Below are positions 8,005-17,888 of a stretch of DNA of 24,503 bases, piece after piece. Location of the stretch: NCBI GenBank assembly GCA_018715065.1, contig DVMJ01000079.1:1-24503 (forward strand). Reading direction: 5' to 3'. A program made the position numbers and the translations under genes. Source of the DNA: Fimiplasma intestinipullorum. GTDB lineage: Bacteria > Bacillota_I > Bacilli_A > Erysipelotrichales > Coprobacillaceae. Each line of letters starts with the position of its first letter. Position 1 is the stretch's first letter. The notes beneath the pieces were generated by a model. It made no database searches. It was not told the origin of the DNA and saw only the letters and a list, made by a program, of their open reading frames with translations.

Positions 8005-9444
8005 CTATTTTTTATTCTTAAGATAGTTGTCAACTTCTTTGGCACAGGCAAGCCCTTCCGCAATGGCCCAAACAACCAGTGATTGTCCGCGATGACAGTC
8101 TCCAGCCGCAAAATAATGGCTTTGCACGATCTGATAATGCGCTTCATTGGTCAAAAGCGTATGATGCCTGGATAATGGCAGAGCGAATTGCTCAGCGAGG
8201 CTATCTTCGACCCCGACAAACCCAGCAGCAATCAAAATGAGGTCTGCTTCAAGAAACTGTTCACTGCCTGCCTTGACCTGCCATTGGCCGTTAATCATGT
8301 TTCCGCGAACAAGATAGGCCCCTTTCAGCATCCTCTCTTCGACGACCAGCTTTTCGATCGTTGTCTCATAAAGACGAGGATCATGATGATATAAAGAACG
8401 ATATTCCTGCTGCCCGTAATCCACCTTCTCGCCAACAGGCCATTCAGGCCACGGGGTCTTTGTCTGATTAGAAGGACGAGGCATCATTTCCAACTGCGTC
8501 ACCTGTTTGGCTCCCATACGAAGACACATCGCCACACAGTCATTTCCGGTATCTCCACCCCCGACAACGATGACCCGTTTATTTTTGGCTTGTACAGGAC
8601 ATTTGTTTTCTTCCAGATCATGCATGGCCGCTGTTAAGAAATCAACAGCCATCATGACCCCAGAAACAGCCAGGTCAACACCTGCAACCTGGCGTGCTTT
8701 TCTGGCACCGCAACAAAAAACGATGGCATCATAAGCAGCATCCAGTTCGCTTTGAGAGATATCCCGTCCAACTTTCGTTCCTGTCATGATTTGAATGCCT
8801 TCCGCCTTCATGATCTCAAGTCGTCGATCGATGATGTTTTTGGCCAGTTTCATTTCAGGAATGCCATAACGCAACAGGCCCCCTGCGCGTTTTTCCTGTT
8901 CATAAACCGTCACCTGATGACCGCATGCATTGAGGGCGTATGCAACGCTTAAACCGGCTGGCCCACTGCCGATGACAGCGACTCTTTTGGAAGAGCGTAC
9001 TGCCGGTACCTGGGGTTGCATATATCCCTTTGCAAAAGCCGTTTCGATAATAAAACGCTCATTGTCTCGAATCGTCACAGCCTCCCCGTTCAAGCCGCAA
9101 AGGCAAGCTTTCTCACAGAGCGCTGGACAAACGCGCCCCGTCCATTCTGGAAAGGGATTGGTCTTTAACAGACGCTCCAGCGCATTTCTGTCCTGTCCAC
9201 GATAAATTTCATCATTCCATTCCGGTATCAAATTATGTAAGGGACAGCCTGTCACGCGTCCTTTGATCTTAATGGCTGACAGACAGAAAGGAACCCCGCA
9301 GTTCATACAACGGGCTCCCTGCCTGCGCCTTTGTGCCTCATCTAATGGAAGATGAAACACATCATAATCCTTTAGGCGTGTCAAAGGATGGCGCTGCGGA
9401 TCATCCTGCCTTGTATATTCTAAAAAGCCGGTCTTCTTACCCAT
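8005..9444 (-). CDS. gltD: Glutamate synthase (NADPH), small subunit
   Basis: A 479-residue flavoprotein that passes electrons from NADPH through FAD and Fe-S centres to GltB. The N-terminal Fe-S domain has cysteines at 46, 49, 54 and 67 (CMNCGVPFC) and at 106, 110, 114 and 116 (CPALCEKACLC). An FAD-binding GSGPAG follows at 159-164, and an NADPH-binding motif (VIVVGGGDTGND) near residue 291. The frame is open up to 9480, but the start MGKKTGFLEY at 9444 is preferred. AGGAGGTG lies at the right distance, and the family begins like this. The start overlaps the end of gltB by eight bases. No terminator was seen between its stop and the carA promoter, so read-through into carAB is likely. Confidence 0.97.
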   Translation of the reverse strand: MGKKTGFLEYTRQDDPQRHPLTRLKDYDVFHLPLDEAQRRRQGARCMNCGVPFCLSAIKIKGRVTGCPLHNLIPEWNDEIYRGQDRNALERLLKTNPFPEWTGRVCPALCEKACLCGLNGEAVTIRDNERFIIETAFAKGYMQPQVPAVRSSKRVAVIGSGPAGLSVAYALNACGHQVTVYEQEKRAGGLLRYGIPEMKLAKNIIDRRLEIMKAEGIQIMTGTKVGRDISQSELDAAYDAIVFCCGARKARQVAGVDLAVSGVMMAVDFLTAAMHDLEENKCPVQAKNKRVIVVGGGDTGNDCVAMCLRMGAKQVTQLEMMPRPSNQTKTPWPEWPVGEKVDYGQQEYRSLYHHDPRLYETTIEKLVVEERMLKGAYLVRGNMINGQWQVKAGSEQFLEADLILIAAGFVGVEDSLAEQFALPLSRHHTLLTNEAHYQIVQSHYFAAGDCHRGQSLVVWAIAEGLACAKEVDNYLKNKK

Positions 9445-12400
9445 GTGCTTCACCTCCTTGATGCATAGCGATAAACGCATTTAAACGGGCTTCATCATGG
9501 GAATCGCCACGTTTTTCAAACTGTTCTACCATTTCCAGCACTTTGGCGTAATCACGTGGAATTATTTTTTTAAAATGCGGCAGATAACTGTCGAAATCTT
9601 CCAGAATGCGTCTTGCCAACCATGAGTCCGTCATTTCGATATGTTTCGATAATATTTTTTTCACCTGGCGAATATCTCGCGTTTCCTGAAGCACACACAT
9701 ATCCACCAACTGTTCATTTAAGCGTTGATATAGATCATGCTTGAGATCCAGCACATAGGCAATCCCGCCACTCATACCGGCAGCCACATTTTTGCCGGTT
9801 GGTCCAAGGATCAGTACCGTACCCCCCGTCATGTACTCCAGGGCATGGTCGCCAACCCCCTCGACGACGGCCGTGGCACCGGAATTTCTGACCGCAAAAC
9901 GTTCACCAGCCTTACCGGCAATATAGGCTTCACCAGAAGTAGCTCCATAAAGCGCCACGTTACCGATGATCACGTTCTGACTCGCCTCATATTTAGCCGA
10001 CTGAACCGGTGCGATGCCAAGGATACCGCCCGATAAGCCCTTACCGAAATAATCATTCGCATCCCCCTGCACATCCATGGTAATCCCTTTAGGTAAAAAA
10101 GCGCCAAAGGACTGGCCGGCACCGCCGATGCAATGAATGGTCATGGTATGATCGGGCAGACCTGAAGGATGTTGACGCGTTAATTCACTGCCCAGCATGG
10201 TTCCCAGGCAACGGTCCAGGCTGGAGATAAAGACGGTCTTGGTCTTCTTCATGCCATGCACAAGACTGTCCTTAAAAAACGGAATCAGTTCTCTGGCGTC
10301 CAGTGTCCCAGAAAGCACATCATGAGATGTATGTCCTTTCTCATAGTGAGATGCCAGATGGTCTTTAGAAGCAAAGGTCATTCTGGGGTGATTGGTCAAT
10401 TGGATATCTTCGACATGGCCCACCATTTCATCCACACTGCGATAACCGAGCTCAGCCATGATCTCTCGCAGCTCGCGAGCCACAAACAACATAAAATTCA
10501 TCACATATTCTGGTTTCCCTTTAAAGCGGGCCCGCAATTTTTCATTTTGCGTAGCGATTCCCACCGGACAAGTATCCAGATTGCAGACACGCATCATCAT
10601 ACAGCCCATACTGACAAGGGGGGCGGTCGCAAAACCGAACTCCTCAGCGCCCAGTAAACAGGCAACGGCCACATCATATCCTGTCATTAATTTACCATCC
10701 GTTTCCAGTCTGACGTGTTGACGCAAGCCATTTTCAACCAGACTCTGCTGGGCTTCCCAAATGCCAATTTCCCAGGGCATTCCCGTATGATGGATCGCAC
10801 TTTGGCTGGCTGCTCCAGTCCCACCATCATAGCCTGAGATCAAAATCACATCGGCGCCAGCCTTAGCCACCCCGCTTGCAATGGTCCCCACACCACTCTC
10901 ACTAGCCAGCTTGACTGAGATTTGCGCCTGAGGATTAGCATTTTTCAGATCATAGATCAGTTCAGCCAGATCCTCGATCGAATAAATATCATGATGAGGT
11001 GGTGGTGAGATCAAAGTGACACCTGGTGTAGAATAACGAGTCCGGGCAATCCATGGATAAACCTTTTGCCCCGGCAGATGTCCTCCTTCGCCTGGCTTGG
11101 CACCCTGCGCCATCTTGATTTGAATCTCCCTGGCACTCACCAGATAGGCACTAGTCACCCCAAAGCGCCCACTTGCAACCTGTTTAATCGCACTGTTTTT
11201 TTCCGTACCAAACCGTTGGGGATCCTCCCCACCTTCACCTGAATTCGATTTCCCACCTAAGCGATTCATGGCAATCGCCATGCATTCATGCGCTTCTTTA
11301 GAGATAGATCCATAAGACATGGCACCGGTCTTAAAACGTTTGACGATCTCATGCTCGCCCTCCACTTCATCTAAAGCTACCGGTTGACGCCCACTGACAA
11401 GTTGAAATTGACTTCTCAAATGGAAAGCGTGTTTCTTACGCAAATGTTTAGAATATTGTTTGAATAATTCATAATCCCCCATCTGCGTCGCTCTTTGCAG
11501 CATGATGATGGTTTCAGGATCATAAAGATGTTCCTCAGCCTCCTGTCCTCGGCGAAAACGGTGGAAACCTTTGCTTTTCAGTGTCAGATCCTTAGGCAAT
11601 CCAAGCGGATCAAAGGCCTTTTGATGGTAATAACGAACATCCGCTTCCAGATCTTCGATTCCGATACCACCAACCTGGCTTGGAATATGTCTGAAATATG
11701 TCTCTATCAAATCCTGTTTCAGCCCCACTGATTCAAAGATCTTGGCAGACTGATAAGATTGCAGGCAGGAGATTCCCATCTTCGCTGCAATCTTTGTGAC
11801 ACCCTGACGCAAAGCCTGATCATAAGCGCACACAGCATCGTCAAATTCCATTTTCAGATATCCCTCTTCGATCAGCTCCGCGATACTTTCATGAGCCAGA
11901 TACGGATTGATTGCTGAGGCTCCAAAGCCAAGTAAACAGGCGCATTGATGCACATCACGTGGTTCACCGCTCTCAAGCACAACCGAGACGGCTGTCTTCA
12001 TGCGCGTATCCACTAAATGCGAATCAAGTCCTGCAACCGCCAGCAATGATGGGATCACAAGATGATGTTCATCGACACCGCGGTCAGATAATATCAAAAT
12101 ATTCGTTCCGGCATTGATGGCCTGGTCGCAACGGCGAAACAACTCATTTATCGCTTCGGCAAGGGACATTCCCTGATAAAACAGCAAAGAAACCACGCTG
12201 CTCTTGAGACCCGGACGATCGATCTGCCTGATCTTTGCCAGCTGTTTTTCATTCAGGATCGGACCAGCTAGTTCCAGGACATGGCAATTTTCACCCTCAT
12301 CAACTAATAAATTGCCGCTCCGTCCTAAAAAAATGGTCGTATCAATGACCACTGCCTCACGTAAAGAATCGATGGGCGGGTTTGTCACCTGAGCAAACTG

Positions 12401-13915
12401 TTGTTTAAAATAATGAAAAAGGTTGGGATGCTGATCACTGAACAAAGCCAAGGGAACGTCAGTTCCCATGGAAGCAATGGGTTCACTGGCATTGGCAGCC
12501 ATCGGTAAAATAAGATCGCGCACATCCTCATAAGTATAATCATAAAGCTGATAGAGACGCTGTCGTGTTTTAGCCACAAGCGGCTGACGGACAAAGCTTC
12601 CCATCGGCAGCTCATTCAACTGGATCAGATGCTGATGCAGCCATTCTCCATATGGATGCGCATTGGCATAGCTTCTTTTTAAGGCAGCATCTTCGATCAG
12701 TTCCTGACACTTCGTATCAACAAGCAGCATCTTACCGGGCTCGAGGCGCGCCTTACGCAGTACATGCGCTTCATCGATTTCTAAGACACCGACCTCGCTG
12801 GAGAGGATCAGCGTCTGGTCATCCATGACATAATAACGCGATGGCCTTAAGCCATTACGATCGAGCGCAGCTCCCATGCGTATACCATCTGAAAACAATA
12901 CAGCTGCCGGACCGTCCCAAGGTTCCATCATCGTCGCATAATAATGATAAAAATCCTGTTTATCCTTAGGCATAGGGACCTTTTGGTAAGGTTCTGGAAT
13001 TAAAAGCATCATCGCTTTGGCGAGATCCATACCGTTCATATATAAAAACTCCAGGGTGTTGTCTAACATCGCAGAATCGGAACCATTCACATGAATAATG
13101 GGATAGATCTTATCCAGTTCATCCTTGAAGTAAGGTGATTTGAGTGTCTCTTCTCTGGCTAGCATACGACTGATATTGCCACGAATCGTGTTGATTTCTC
13201 CATTATGCGCAATCATACGATTAGGGTGGGCACGCTGCCAGCTTGGCGTTGTATTCGTCGAGAAACGCGAATGGACTAGCGCAATCGCACTCGTGAACAG
13301 CGAATCACTGAGGTCCGGAAAAAAAGCTCTCAGCTGACCGACTAAAAACATGCCTTTATAAACGATGGTTTGACTGGAGAACGAAACGACATAAGCTTCA
13401 GGGCATATTTTTTCATAGACTCTTCGGGCCACATAAAGCCGTCTTTCGAAAGGCAGTCCGACTGCGATTTGCGCTGGTCTTCCAACAAAACATTGAGCGA
13501 TGTACGGCATACACTCACGGGCTGCCTGGCCTAAGATTTCTTTACGAATCGGTACCTCACGCCAGCCCAAAAAAGGCAGCCCTTCATCAGACAGCACTTT
13601 CTCCCATGTTTTTTTCGCCTGACGTCTTTGATACGTATCTTCGGGTAAAAAAAGCATGGCAACAGCATAGCTGCCTTCTTCATTTAGATGAATATCTAAT
13701 TTCCGTGCCTCGCGCCAAAAAAAACGGTGAGGGAGCTGGGAGAGGATCCCTACCCCATCCCCCACCTGCCCCGTCGCATCCTTACCGGCCCGATGCTCTA
13801 ATTTTTCGACGATTTGCAAAGCCTGATCGATCAACTGATGATCCTTGCGTCCATCGATATGGACGATGGCACCAATACCGCAGGCATCATGTTCATTATT
13901 CCATTGATGATTCAT
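9437..13915 (-). CDS. gltB: Glutamate synthase (NADPH), large subunit
   Basis: A 1492-residue protein, usual GltB length. It converts glutamine plus 2-oxoglutarate to two glutamates. The N-terminal Ntn-type amidotransferase domain starts after a short propeptide: MNHQWNNEHDA precedes Cys12, the expected mature N-terminal nucleophile (CGIGAIVH). Then come the central domain, the FMN-binding synthase barrel (KTGAMSYGSISKEAHE, PGEGGHLPG, SGYDGGTGA) and the 3Fe-4S cluster cysteines 1105, 1111 and 1116 (CMMMRVCNLDTC). The C-terminal beta-helix is glycine-rich (GGAGQSFGAFLPKG). An AGAGGG lies about nine bases before the ATG. The gene begins 14 bases after asnB and overlaps gltD, so it is mid-operon. 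Confidence 0.98.
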   Translation of the reverse strand: MNHQWNNEHDACGIGAIVHIDGRKDHQLIDQALQIVEKLEHRAGKDATGQVGDGVGILSQLPHRFFWREARKLDIHLNEEGSYAVAMLFLPEDTYQRRQAKKTWEKVLSDEGLPFLGWREVPIRKEILGQAARECMPYIAQCFVGRPAQIAVGLPFERRLYVARRVYEKICPEAYVVSFSSQTIVYKGMFLVGQLRAFFPDLSDSLFTSAIALVHSRFSTNTTPSWQRAHPNRMIAHNGEINTIRGNISRMLAREETLKSPYFKDELDKIYPIIHVNGSDSAMLDNTLEFLYMNGMDLAKAMMLLIPEPYQKVPMPKDKQDFYHYYATMMEPWDGPAAVLFSDGIRMGAALDRNGLRPSRYYVMDDQTLILSSEVGVLEIDEAHVLRKARLEPGKMLLVDTKCQELIEDAALKRSYANAHPYGEWLHQHLIQLNELPMGSFVRQPLVAKTRQRLYQLYDYTYEDVRDLILPMAANASEPIASMGTDVPLALFSDQHPNLFHYFKQQFAQVTNPPIDSLREAVVIDTTIFLGRSGNLLVDEGENCHVLELAGPILNEKQLAKIRQIDRPGLKSSVVSLLFYQGMSLAEAINELFRRCDQAINAGTNILILSDRGVDEHHLVIPSLLAVAGLDSHLVDTRMKTAVSVVLESGEPRDVHQCACLLGFGASAINPYLAHESIAELIEEGYLKMEFDDAVCAYDQALRQGVTKIAAKMGISCLQSYQSAKIFESVGLKQDLIETYFRHIPSQVGGIGIEDLEADVRYYHQKAFDPLGLPKDLTLKSKGFHRFRRGQEAEEHLYDPETIIMLQRATQMGDYELFKQYSKHLRKKHAFHLRSQFQLVSGRQPVALDEVEGEHEIVKRFKTGAMSYGSISKEAHECMAIAMNRLGGKSNSGEGGEDPQRFGTEKNSAIKQVASGRFGVTSAYLVSAREIQIKMAQGAKPGEGGHLPGQKVYPWIARTRYSTPGVTLISPPPHHDIYSIEDLAELIYDLKNANPQAQISVKLASESGVGTIASGVAKAGADVILISGYDGGTGAASQSAIHHTGMPWEIGIWEAQQSLVENGLRQHVRLETDGKLMTGYDVAVACLLGAEEFGFATAPLVSMGCMMMRVCNLDTCPVGIATQNEKLRARFKGKPEYVMNFMLFVARELREIMAELGYRSVDEMVGHVEDIQLTNHPRMTFASKDHLASHYEKGHTSHDVLSGTLDARELIPFFKDSLVHGMKKTKTVFISSLDRCLGTMLGSELTRQHPSGLPDHTMTIHCIGGAGQSFGAFLPKGITMDVQGDANDYFGKGLSGGILGIAPVQSAKYEASQNVIIGNVALYGATSGEAYIAGKAGERFAVRNSGATAVVEGVGDHALEYMTGGTVLILGPTGKNVAAGMSGGIAYVLDLKHDLYQRLNEQLVDMCVLQETRDIRQVKKILSKHIEMTDSWLARRILEDFDSYLPHFKKIIPRDYAKVLEMVEQFEKRGDSHDEARLNAFIAMHQGGEAHG

Positions 13916-13929
13916 TTTCTCATCCCTCT

Positions 13930-15513
13930 CTATTTTCCACTATCTCCATAATTGGAGAGATATCTCGCTGATGGGTCATTGACAGCCACCCCTTCCCATT
14001 CTTGGTTTGGCATCCAGTAAGCAGGCAACATCTTTCCCTGACCAGGATAATATTTTTCAAAGATTTCCCGATAGAGCAGCGCTTCCTTTGAATACGGATA
14101 AACATCCTGATATTGACTAGCATTTTTTAAATACTCATCATCGCGATAATAAGTCTCGGCATAGGCTTTCAGCTCATCCACCATGGAATGACCCACCGCA
14201 TCTGAAAAAGCGGCCTTTTCACGCATCAGGATCTTTTCAGGCAGATACGCCCCCTCTTGAAAGGCACGCCGCAACAGATATTTTCCCTTATGATAGTGAT
14301 TCATTTTCAAATCTGGATCTAAGTGCATCACATAATCAACAAAAGCCAGGTCCCCAAACGGGACACGCGCTTCCAAACTATGAACACTGATGCAACGATC
14401 AGCCCGCAAAACATCATAGAGATGGACCTCGCGGATCCGCTTCTCAGCTTCTTTTTGAAAGCTCTTCGCATCAGGGGCAAAATCCGTATATTTGTAGCCG
14501 AACAATTCGTCGGATATCTCTCCTGTCAGCAACACGCGTATGGAGGTGTGTTGATGAATATACTGGCAGACAAGATACATTCCGATCGAAGCGCGGACGG
14601 TCGTGACATCATAACTGCCTAAACAAGCAATCACGGGCTCTAAGGCTGCTAGCACATCCTCTTTGGTGATGATGACCTCATGATGATGAGCACCTAGATC
14701 ATCAGCAACCTCTCTGGCATATTTGAGATCGATGGCATCCGTAGACATACCGATGGCAAAGGTTTCTAAAGGCTTTTTCAGATTTCTGGCTGCGATGGAC
14801 GCGACTAAGGAGGAGTCGAGCCCACCGCTGACCAAAAATCCGATAGGAGCATCGGCGTCTAAACGCTTCCTGACCCCTTCAACCAGCAAATCGTGAATAT
14901 GAGTACAGGCAGTCTCAATTTGATCTGGAAGGTAACATGTCACCTGACTCATATCACGATAAGAGACCCACTTGCCGTCATCATAATAGTATCCCGGTGG
15001 GAAAGGAAGGATCTTTTCACAGATTCCCACCAGGTTCTTTGCTTCAGATGCAAAAAGGATCACACCCGCCTGGTCATAGCCATAAAATAGAGGACGGATT
15101 CCCAACGGATCACGAGCCGCTACCCATGCGTGACGCTTTCCATCATAGAGGATGAGAGCGAATTCCGCATCGAGAGATTGAAACATCTCCACACCTAATT
15201 GATCATAGAGCGGCAAAAGAAGCTCGCAATCACTGTCCCCAACAAAATGATATCCCTTTAGCTCAAGTTCAGTTTTCAAAGCACGAAAACCATAAATTTC
15301 ACCATTACATACAACGACATTTTCATCCATCTGGAAGGGCTGCATACCTCTCTCATCCAATCCCATAATAGCTAAACGGTGGAAGCCAAGAAGGCCTCCT
15401 GCCGTTCGTATGATACGTGATCCATCCGGCCCACGTGAAATGGTTCGATCAAATCCCGTTTTAAAAATAGTTAAGCTTGCGTCTGGCTCACAGTAACCCA
15501 TGATGGAACACAT
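13930..15513 (-). CDS. asnB: Asparagine synthetase B, glutamine-hydrolysing
   Basis: A 527-residue class II amidotransferase making asparagine from aspartate, ATP and glutamine. Cys2 (MCSIMGY) is the N-terminal nucleophile after Met removal. The glutaminase domain shows RGPDG and HRLAIMGLD, with NGEIYG at 71-76. The synthetase domain has the ATP-pyrophosphatase P-loop SGGLDSS at 229-235, and further on LLTGEISDELFGYKY. Length and domain order are those of the AsnB family. The start is set by a GGGGG about eight bases upstream. It is located 15 bases after glnN and 14 bases before gltB, so it is part of the glutamine operon and would spend glutamine produced by the gene in front of it. Confidence 0.96.
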   Translation of the reverse strand: MCSIMGYCEPDASLTIFKTGFDRTISRGPDGSRIIRTAGGLLGFHRLAIMGLDERGMQPFQMDENVVVCNGEIYGFRALKTELELKGYHFVGDSDCELLLPLYDQLGVEMFQSLDAEFALILYDGKRHAWVAARDPLGIRPLFYGYDQAGVILFASEAKNLVGICEKILPFPPGYYYDDGKWVSYRDMSQVTCYLPDQIETACTHIHDLLVEGVRKRLDADAPIGFLVSGGLDSSLVASIAARNLKKPLETFAIGMSTDAIDLKYAREVADDLGAHHHEVIITKEDVLAALEPVIACLGSYDVTTVRASIGMYLVCQYIHQHTSIRVLLTGEISDELFGYKYTDFAPDAKSFQKEAEKRIREVHLYDVLRADRCISVHSLEARVPFGDLAFVDYVMHLDPDLKMNHYHKGKYLLRRAFQEGAYLPEKILMREKAAFSDAVGHSMVDELKAYAETYYRDDEYLKNASQYQDVYPYSKEALLYREIFEKYYPGQGKMLPAYWMPNQEWEGVAVNDPSARYLSNYGDSGK

Positions 15514-15528
15514 AGTTGATCCCCCTTT

Positions 15529-17622
15529 TTATGAAATACCAAATAAAAGTTTACCGTAAGTTGGGAATGGCCAGGCTTTTTCATCAGTCATCGTCTCTAA
15601 CTTGTCGCATGGTTCACGTAGAGCCTGCATGGCACCAATCACTTCATCACGATAAGCAAAAGCACGCGCTTCGAAATCTTCTGAAGCATCGGCACGGTCA
15701 ACAACATCCTTCAGATAGTTCATGGCACGATAAGCCTGATCGACCAACTTTGAAATTTCCTTGACCGTTTCTCTTTCATACGCATTTTCCGTGCCGGCAA
15801 CCTGCATCGTCATCGCACAAGTTTCAGCTAGCGTTCTGGCATAACTGCTGGCTGCAGGAAGGATCTCTTTATGAGCCATATTGACCATCGTTTTCGCTTC
15901 AATACTTAAGATTTTCGTATATTCTTCCATCATGATCTCATAACGTGAATACATTTCTTCTTCATTTAACACTTTATGTCTGGCGAACAGTTCTATATTT
16001 TCCGGTTTGATGAAATAAGGTAAGGCATCCGGTGTCGTCCGCAGATTCAGTAAGCCACGTTTTTGGGCTTCTTTGATCCATGCATCATCATAGCCATTGC
16101 CATTAAAGATAATGCGGTCATGTTCTCTGATCACACCTTTGATCAGCGCATTCAAGGCTGAATCAAAGTCCGGTGCTTTTTCCAGAATATCTGCAAACTG
16201 TTTCAATTCATCCGCAACCACGGTATTCAAAACAAAGTTACAACCGGCAATCGAAGAACTGGAACCAGGCATGCGGAATTCGAATTTATTGCCCGTAAAG
16301 GCAAATGGACTTGTTCGGTTGCGATCGGTATTGTCTTTAGGAAATTTAGGTAAGACATGTGCACCGATACGCATCAGTTCTTTTTCCTTATTGGTATAAG
16401 CAATATCGTCTCTGATAGCTTCCAATATTTCCGTCAATTCATCCCCAAGGAAGACTGAGATAATAGCAGGTGGCGCTTCATTGGCTCCCAGACGATGATC
16501 GTTACCAGCTGTTGCAACAGAGAGACGTAACAGATCCTGATGCTCGTCTACCCCTTTAATGACCGCACAGAGGAAAAGTAAGAATTGTGCATTTTCGTAT
16601 GGCGTTTCTCCCGGTTCAAGCAAATTCACACCTGTATCCGTGGATAATGACCAGTTGTTATGCTTACCACTTCCGTTGATATACTCAAATGGTTTTTCAT
16701 GAAGCAAAGCCACCATGTCATGTTTCTTGGCAATACGCTGAATCAGCTCCATTGTCAACTGGTTATGATCCGTGGCAATATTGGTCGTGCTGAAGATCGG
16801 TGCGAGTTCATGCTGAGCAGGGGCTACTTCGTTGTGTTCTGTTTTCGCTAAGACACCTAACTTCCAGAGTTCTTCATTGAGCTCATTCATAAAGGCCTGA
16901 ACACGGGACTTGATTGTTCCAAAATAATGGTCTTCCAGTTCCTGTCCCTTTGGGCAAGGGGCACCAAATAAAGTGCGTCCTGTATAGATCAAGTCTTTGC
17001 GTTCTTCATAGTACCGTTTATCGACTAAGAAATATTCCTGTTCCGGTCCAACCGTTGTATTGACATGTCTCACATCGGTATTCCCAAAAAGCTTCAGGAT
17101 CCGCATGGCCTGTTTATTGATGGCTTCCATGCTGCGTAATAATGGCGTTTTCTTATCCAGTGCATGACCGGAATACGAACAAAATGCCGTTGGAATGCAG
17201 AGTACACCATTCTTTATAAAGGCATAGCTGGTTGGATCCCAGGCTGTATAACCACGCGCCTCAAAGGTCGCTCTTAATCCGCCATTTGGGAAAGAGGAAG
17301 CATCGGGTTCTCCGCGAATCAATTCTTTTCCGGAGAATTCCATGATGACTTTTCCATCTGATTTCAAATTGATAAAGCCATCATGCTTTTCAGCCGTCAC
17401 ACCTGTCATCGGTTGAAACCAGTGAGTATAATGAGTTGCGCCATGTTCAACCGCCCAATCTTTCATAGCATTAGCTACCGCATTGGCGATCTTCATATTT
17501 AAAGAGCGACCATCTTTCATGGTTTTTTGTAATTCCTGAAAGGTATCCTTGGCTAATCTTTCTTCCATGGTGCTTTCATCAAAGACCAGGGAACCAAATA
17601 ATTCACTCATCTTACTTTCCAT
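15529..17622 (-). CDS. glnN: Glutamine synthetase, type III
   Basis: A 697-residue protein. This length and motifs such as NGSGKHNNWSLSTDTGVNLL (around residues 313-332) and EFRMPGSSSSIAG (around 449-461) identify the large type III enzyme, not GlnA (type I, about 450 residues). It condenses glutamate and ammonia at the cost of ATP, normally as a dodecamer. Glutamate/metal-site elements such as GPEQEYFLVD and NEVAPAQHE are present. The ATG at 17622 has an AGGAGA ten bases upstream. It is the first gene of the minus-strand cluster, with a near-consensus promoter and a prominent hairpin in its short leader. No GlnR/TnrA-type TGTNAN7TNACA operator was recognised in front of it, although the search was by eye. 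Confidence 0.97.
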   Translation of the reverse strand: MESKMSELFGSLVFDESTMEERLAKDTFQELQKTMKDGRSLNMKIANAVANAMKDWAVEHGATHYTHWFQPMTGVTAEKHDGFINLKSDGKVIMEFSGKELIRGEPDASSFPNGGLRATFEARGYTAWDPTSYAFIKNGVLCIPTAFCSYSGHALDKKTPLLRSMEAINKQAMRILKLFGNTDVRHVNTTVGPEQEYFLVDKRYYEERKDLIYTGRTLFGAPCPKGQELEDHYFGTIKSRVQAFMNELNEELWKLGVLAKTEHNEVAPAQHELAPIFSTTNIATDHNQLTMELIQRIAKKHDMVALLHEKPFEYINGSGKHNNWSLSTDTGVNLLEPGETPYENAQFLLFLCAVIKGVDEHQDLLRLSVATAGNDHRLGANEAPPAIISVFLGDELTEILEAIRDDIAYTNKEKELMRIGAHVLPKFPKDNTDRNRTSPFAFTGNKFEFRMPGSSSSIAGCNFVLNTVVADELKQFADILEKAPDFDSALNALIKGVIREHDRIIFNGNGYDDAWIKEAQKRGLLNLRTTPDALPYFIKPENIELFARHKVLNEEEMYSRYEIMMEEYTKILSIEAKTMVNMAHKEILPAASSYARTLAETCAMTMQVAGTENAYERETVKEISKLVDQAYRAMNYLKDVVDRADASEDFEARAFAYRDEVIGAMQALREPCDKLETMTDEKAWPFPTYGKLLFGIS

Positions 17623-17652
17623 CTTATCATCTCTCCTTTTTTTAAAATAAAT

Positions 17653-17691
17653 GGCAAAGGGGCCGCATCCTCAGATGTCGACCCCTTTGCC
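17653..17691 (-). promoter_or_regulatory. Strong hairpin at the 5' end of the glnN transcript
   Basis: Perfect 10-bp arms, GGCAAAGGGG and its complement CCCCTTTGCC (17653-17662 and 17682-17691). An inner CATC/GATG stem forms part of the 19-base interior. On the minus strand it is followed by a broken T tract (ATTTATTTT) and then, within about a dozen bases, the glnN ribosome binding site. It begins only about nine bases after the predicted transcription start. It could be a leaky terminator or attenuator, an mRNA-stabilising 5' cap hairpin, or a protein-binding site. Confidence 0.65.
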
Positions 17692-17706
17692 GCTATTACG
17701 CTTGCC

Positions 17707-17735
17707 ATTATGCTACAAAAGACCATCTTTGTCAA
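17707..17735 (-). promoter_or_regulatory. Sigma-A promoter of the glnN-asnB-gltBD cluster
   Basis: On the minus strand a consensus TTGACA (17730-17735) and CATAAT (17707-17712) are separated by 17 bases. Predicted start near 17700, giving a leader of about 78 nt to the glnN ATG. Confidence 0.85.
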
Positions 17736-17773
17736 TGATTTTTTATCATTTTAATAAACTTTTATCGGCTGTA

Positions 17774-17802
17774 TTGAAAATATCGGCACTTCGCGTTATA
17801 AT
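17774..17802 (+). promoter_or_regulatory. Sigma-A promoter of purF
   Basis: TTGAAA (17774-17779) and a perfect TATAAT (17797-17802) with a 17-base spacer, divergent from the glnN promoter and about 38 bases away. The predicted start is near 17809. The leader opens with an 8-bp inverted repeat, GAAAGAGA at 17814-17821 and TCTCTTTC at 17842-17849. No PurR box was recognised. Confidence 0.85.
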
Positions 17803-17888
17803 GAACATGGATCGAAAGAGATACATCATTAGTATAAGATTTCTCTTTCTTTTCATTCCAAAATAAGCGCAAGGAGGAAAAACTCATA

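Noticed and set aside
10256..10657. A 133-codon plus-strand open frame inside gltB
   Set aside because: Antisense to conserved GltB sequence including the Fe-S cysteines; composition is that of a shadow frame.
17814..17849. 8-bp inverted repeat in the purF leader as a purine riboswitch or terminator
   Set aside because: The conserved purine-riboswitch core was not seen and the following T run is short. It may be a simple leader hairpin, so it is noted only within the promoter entry.
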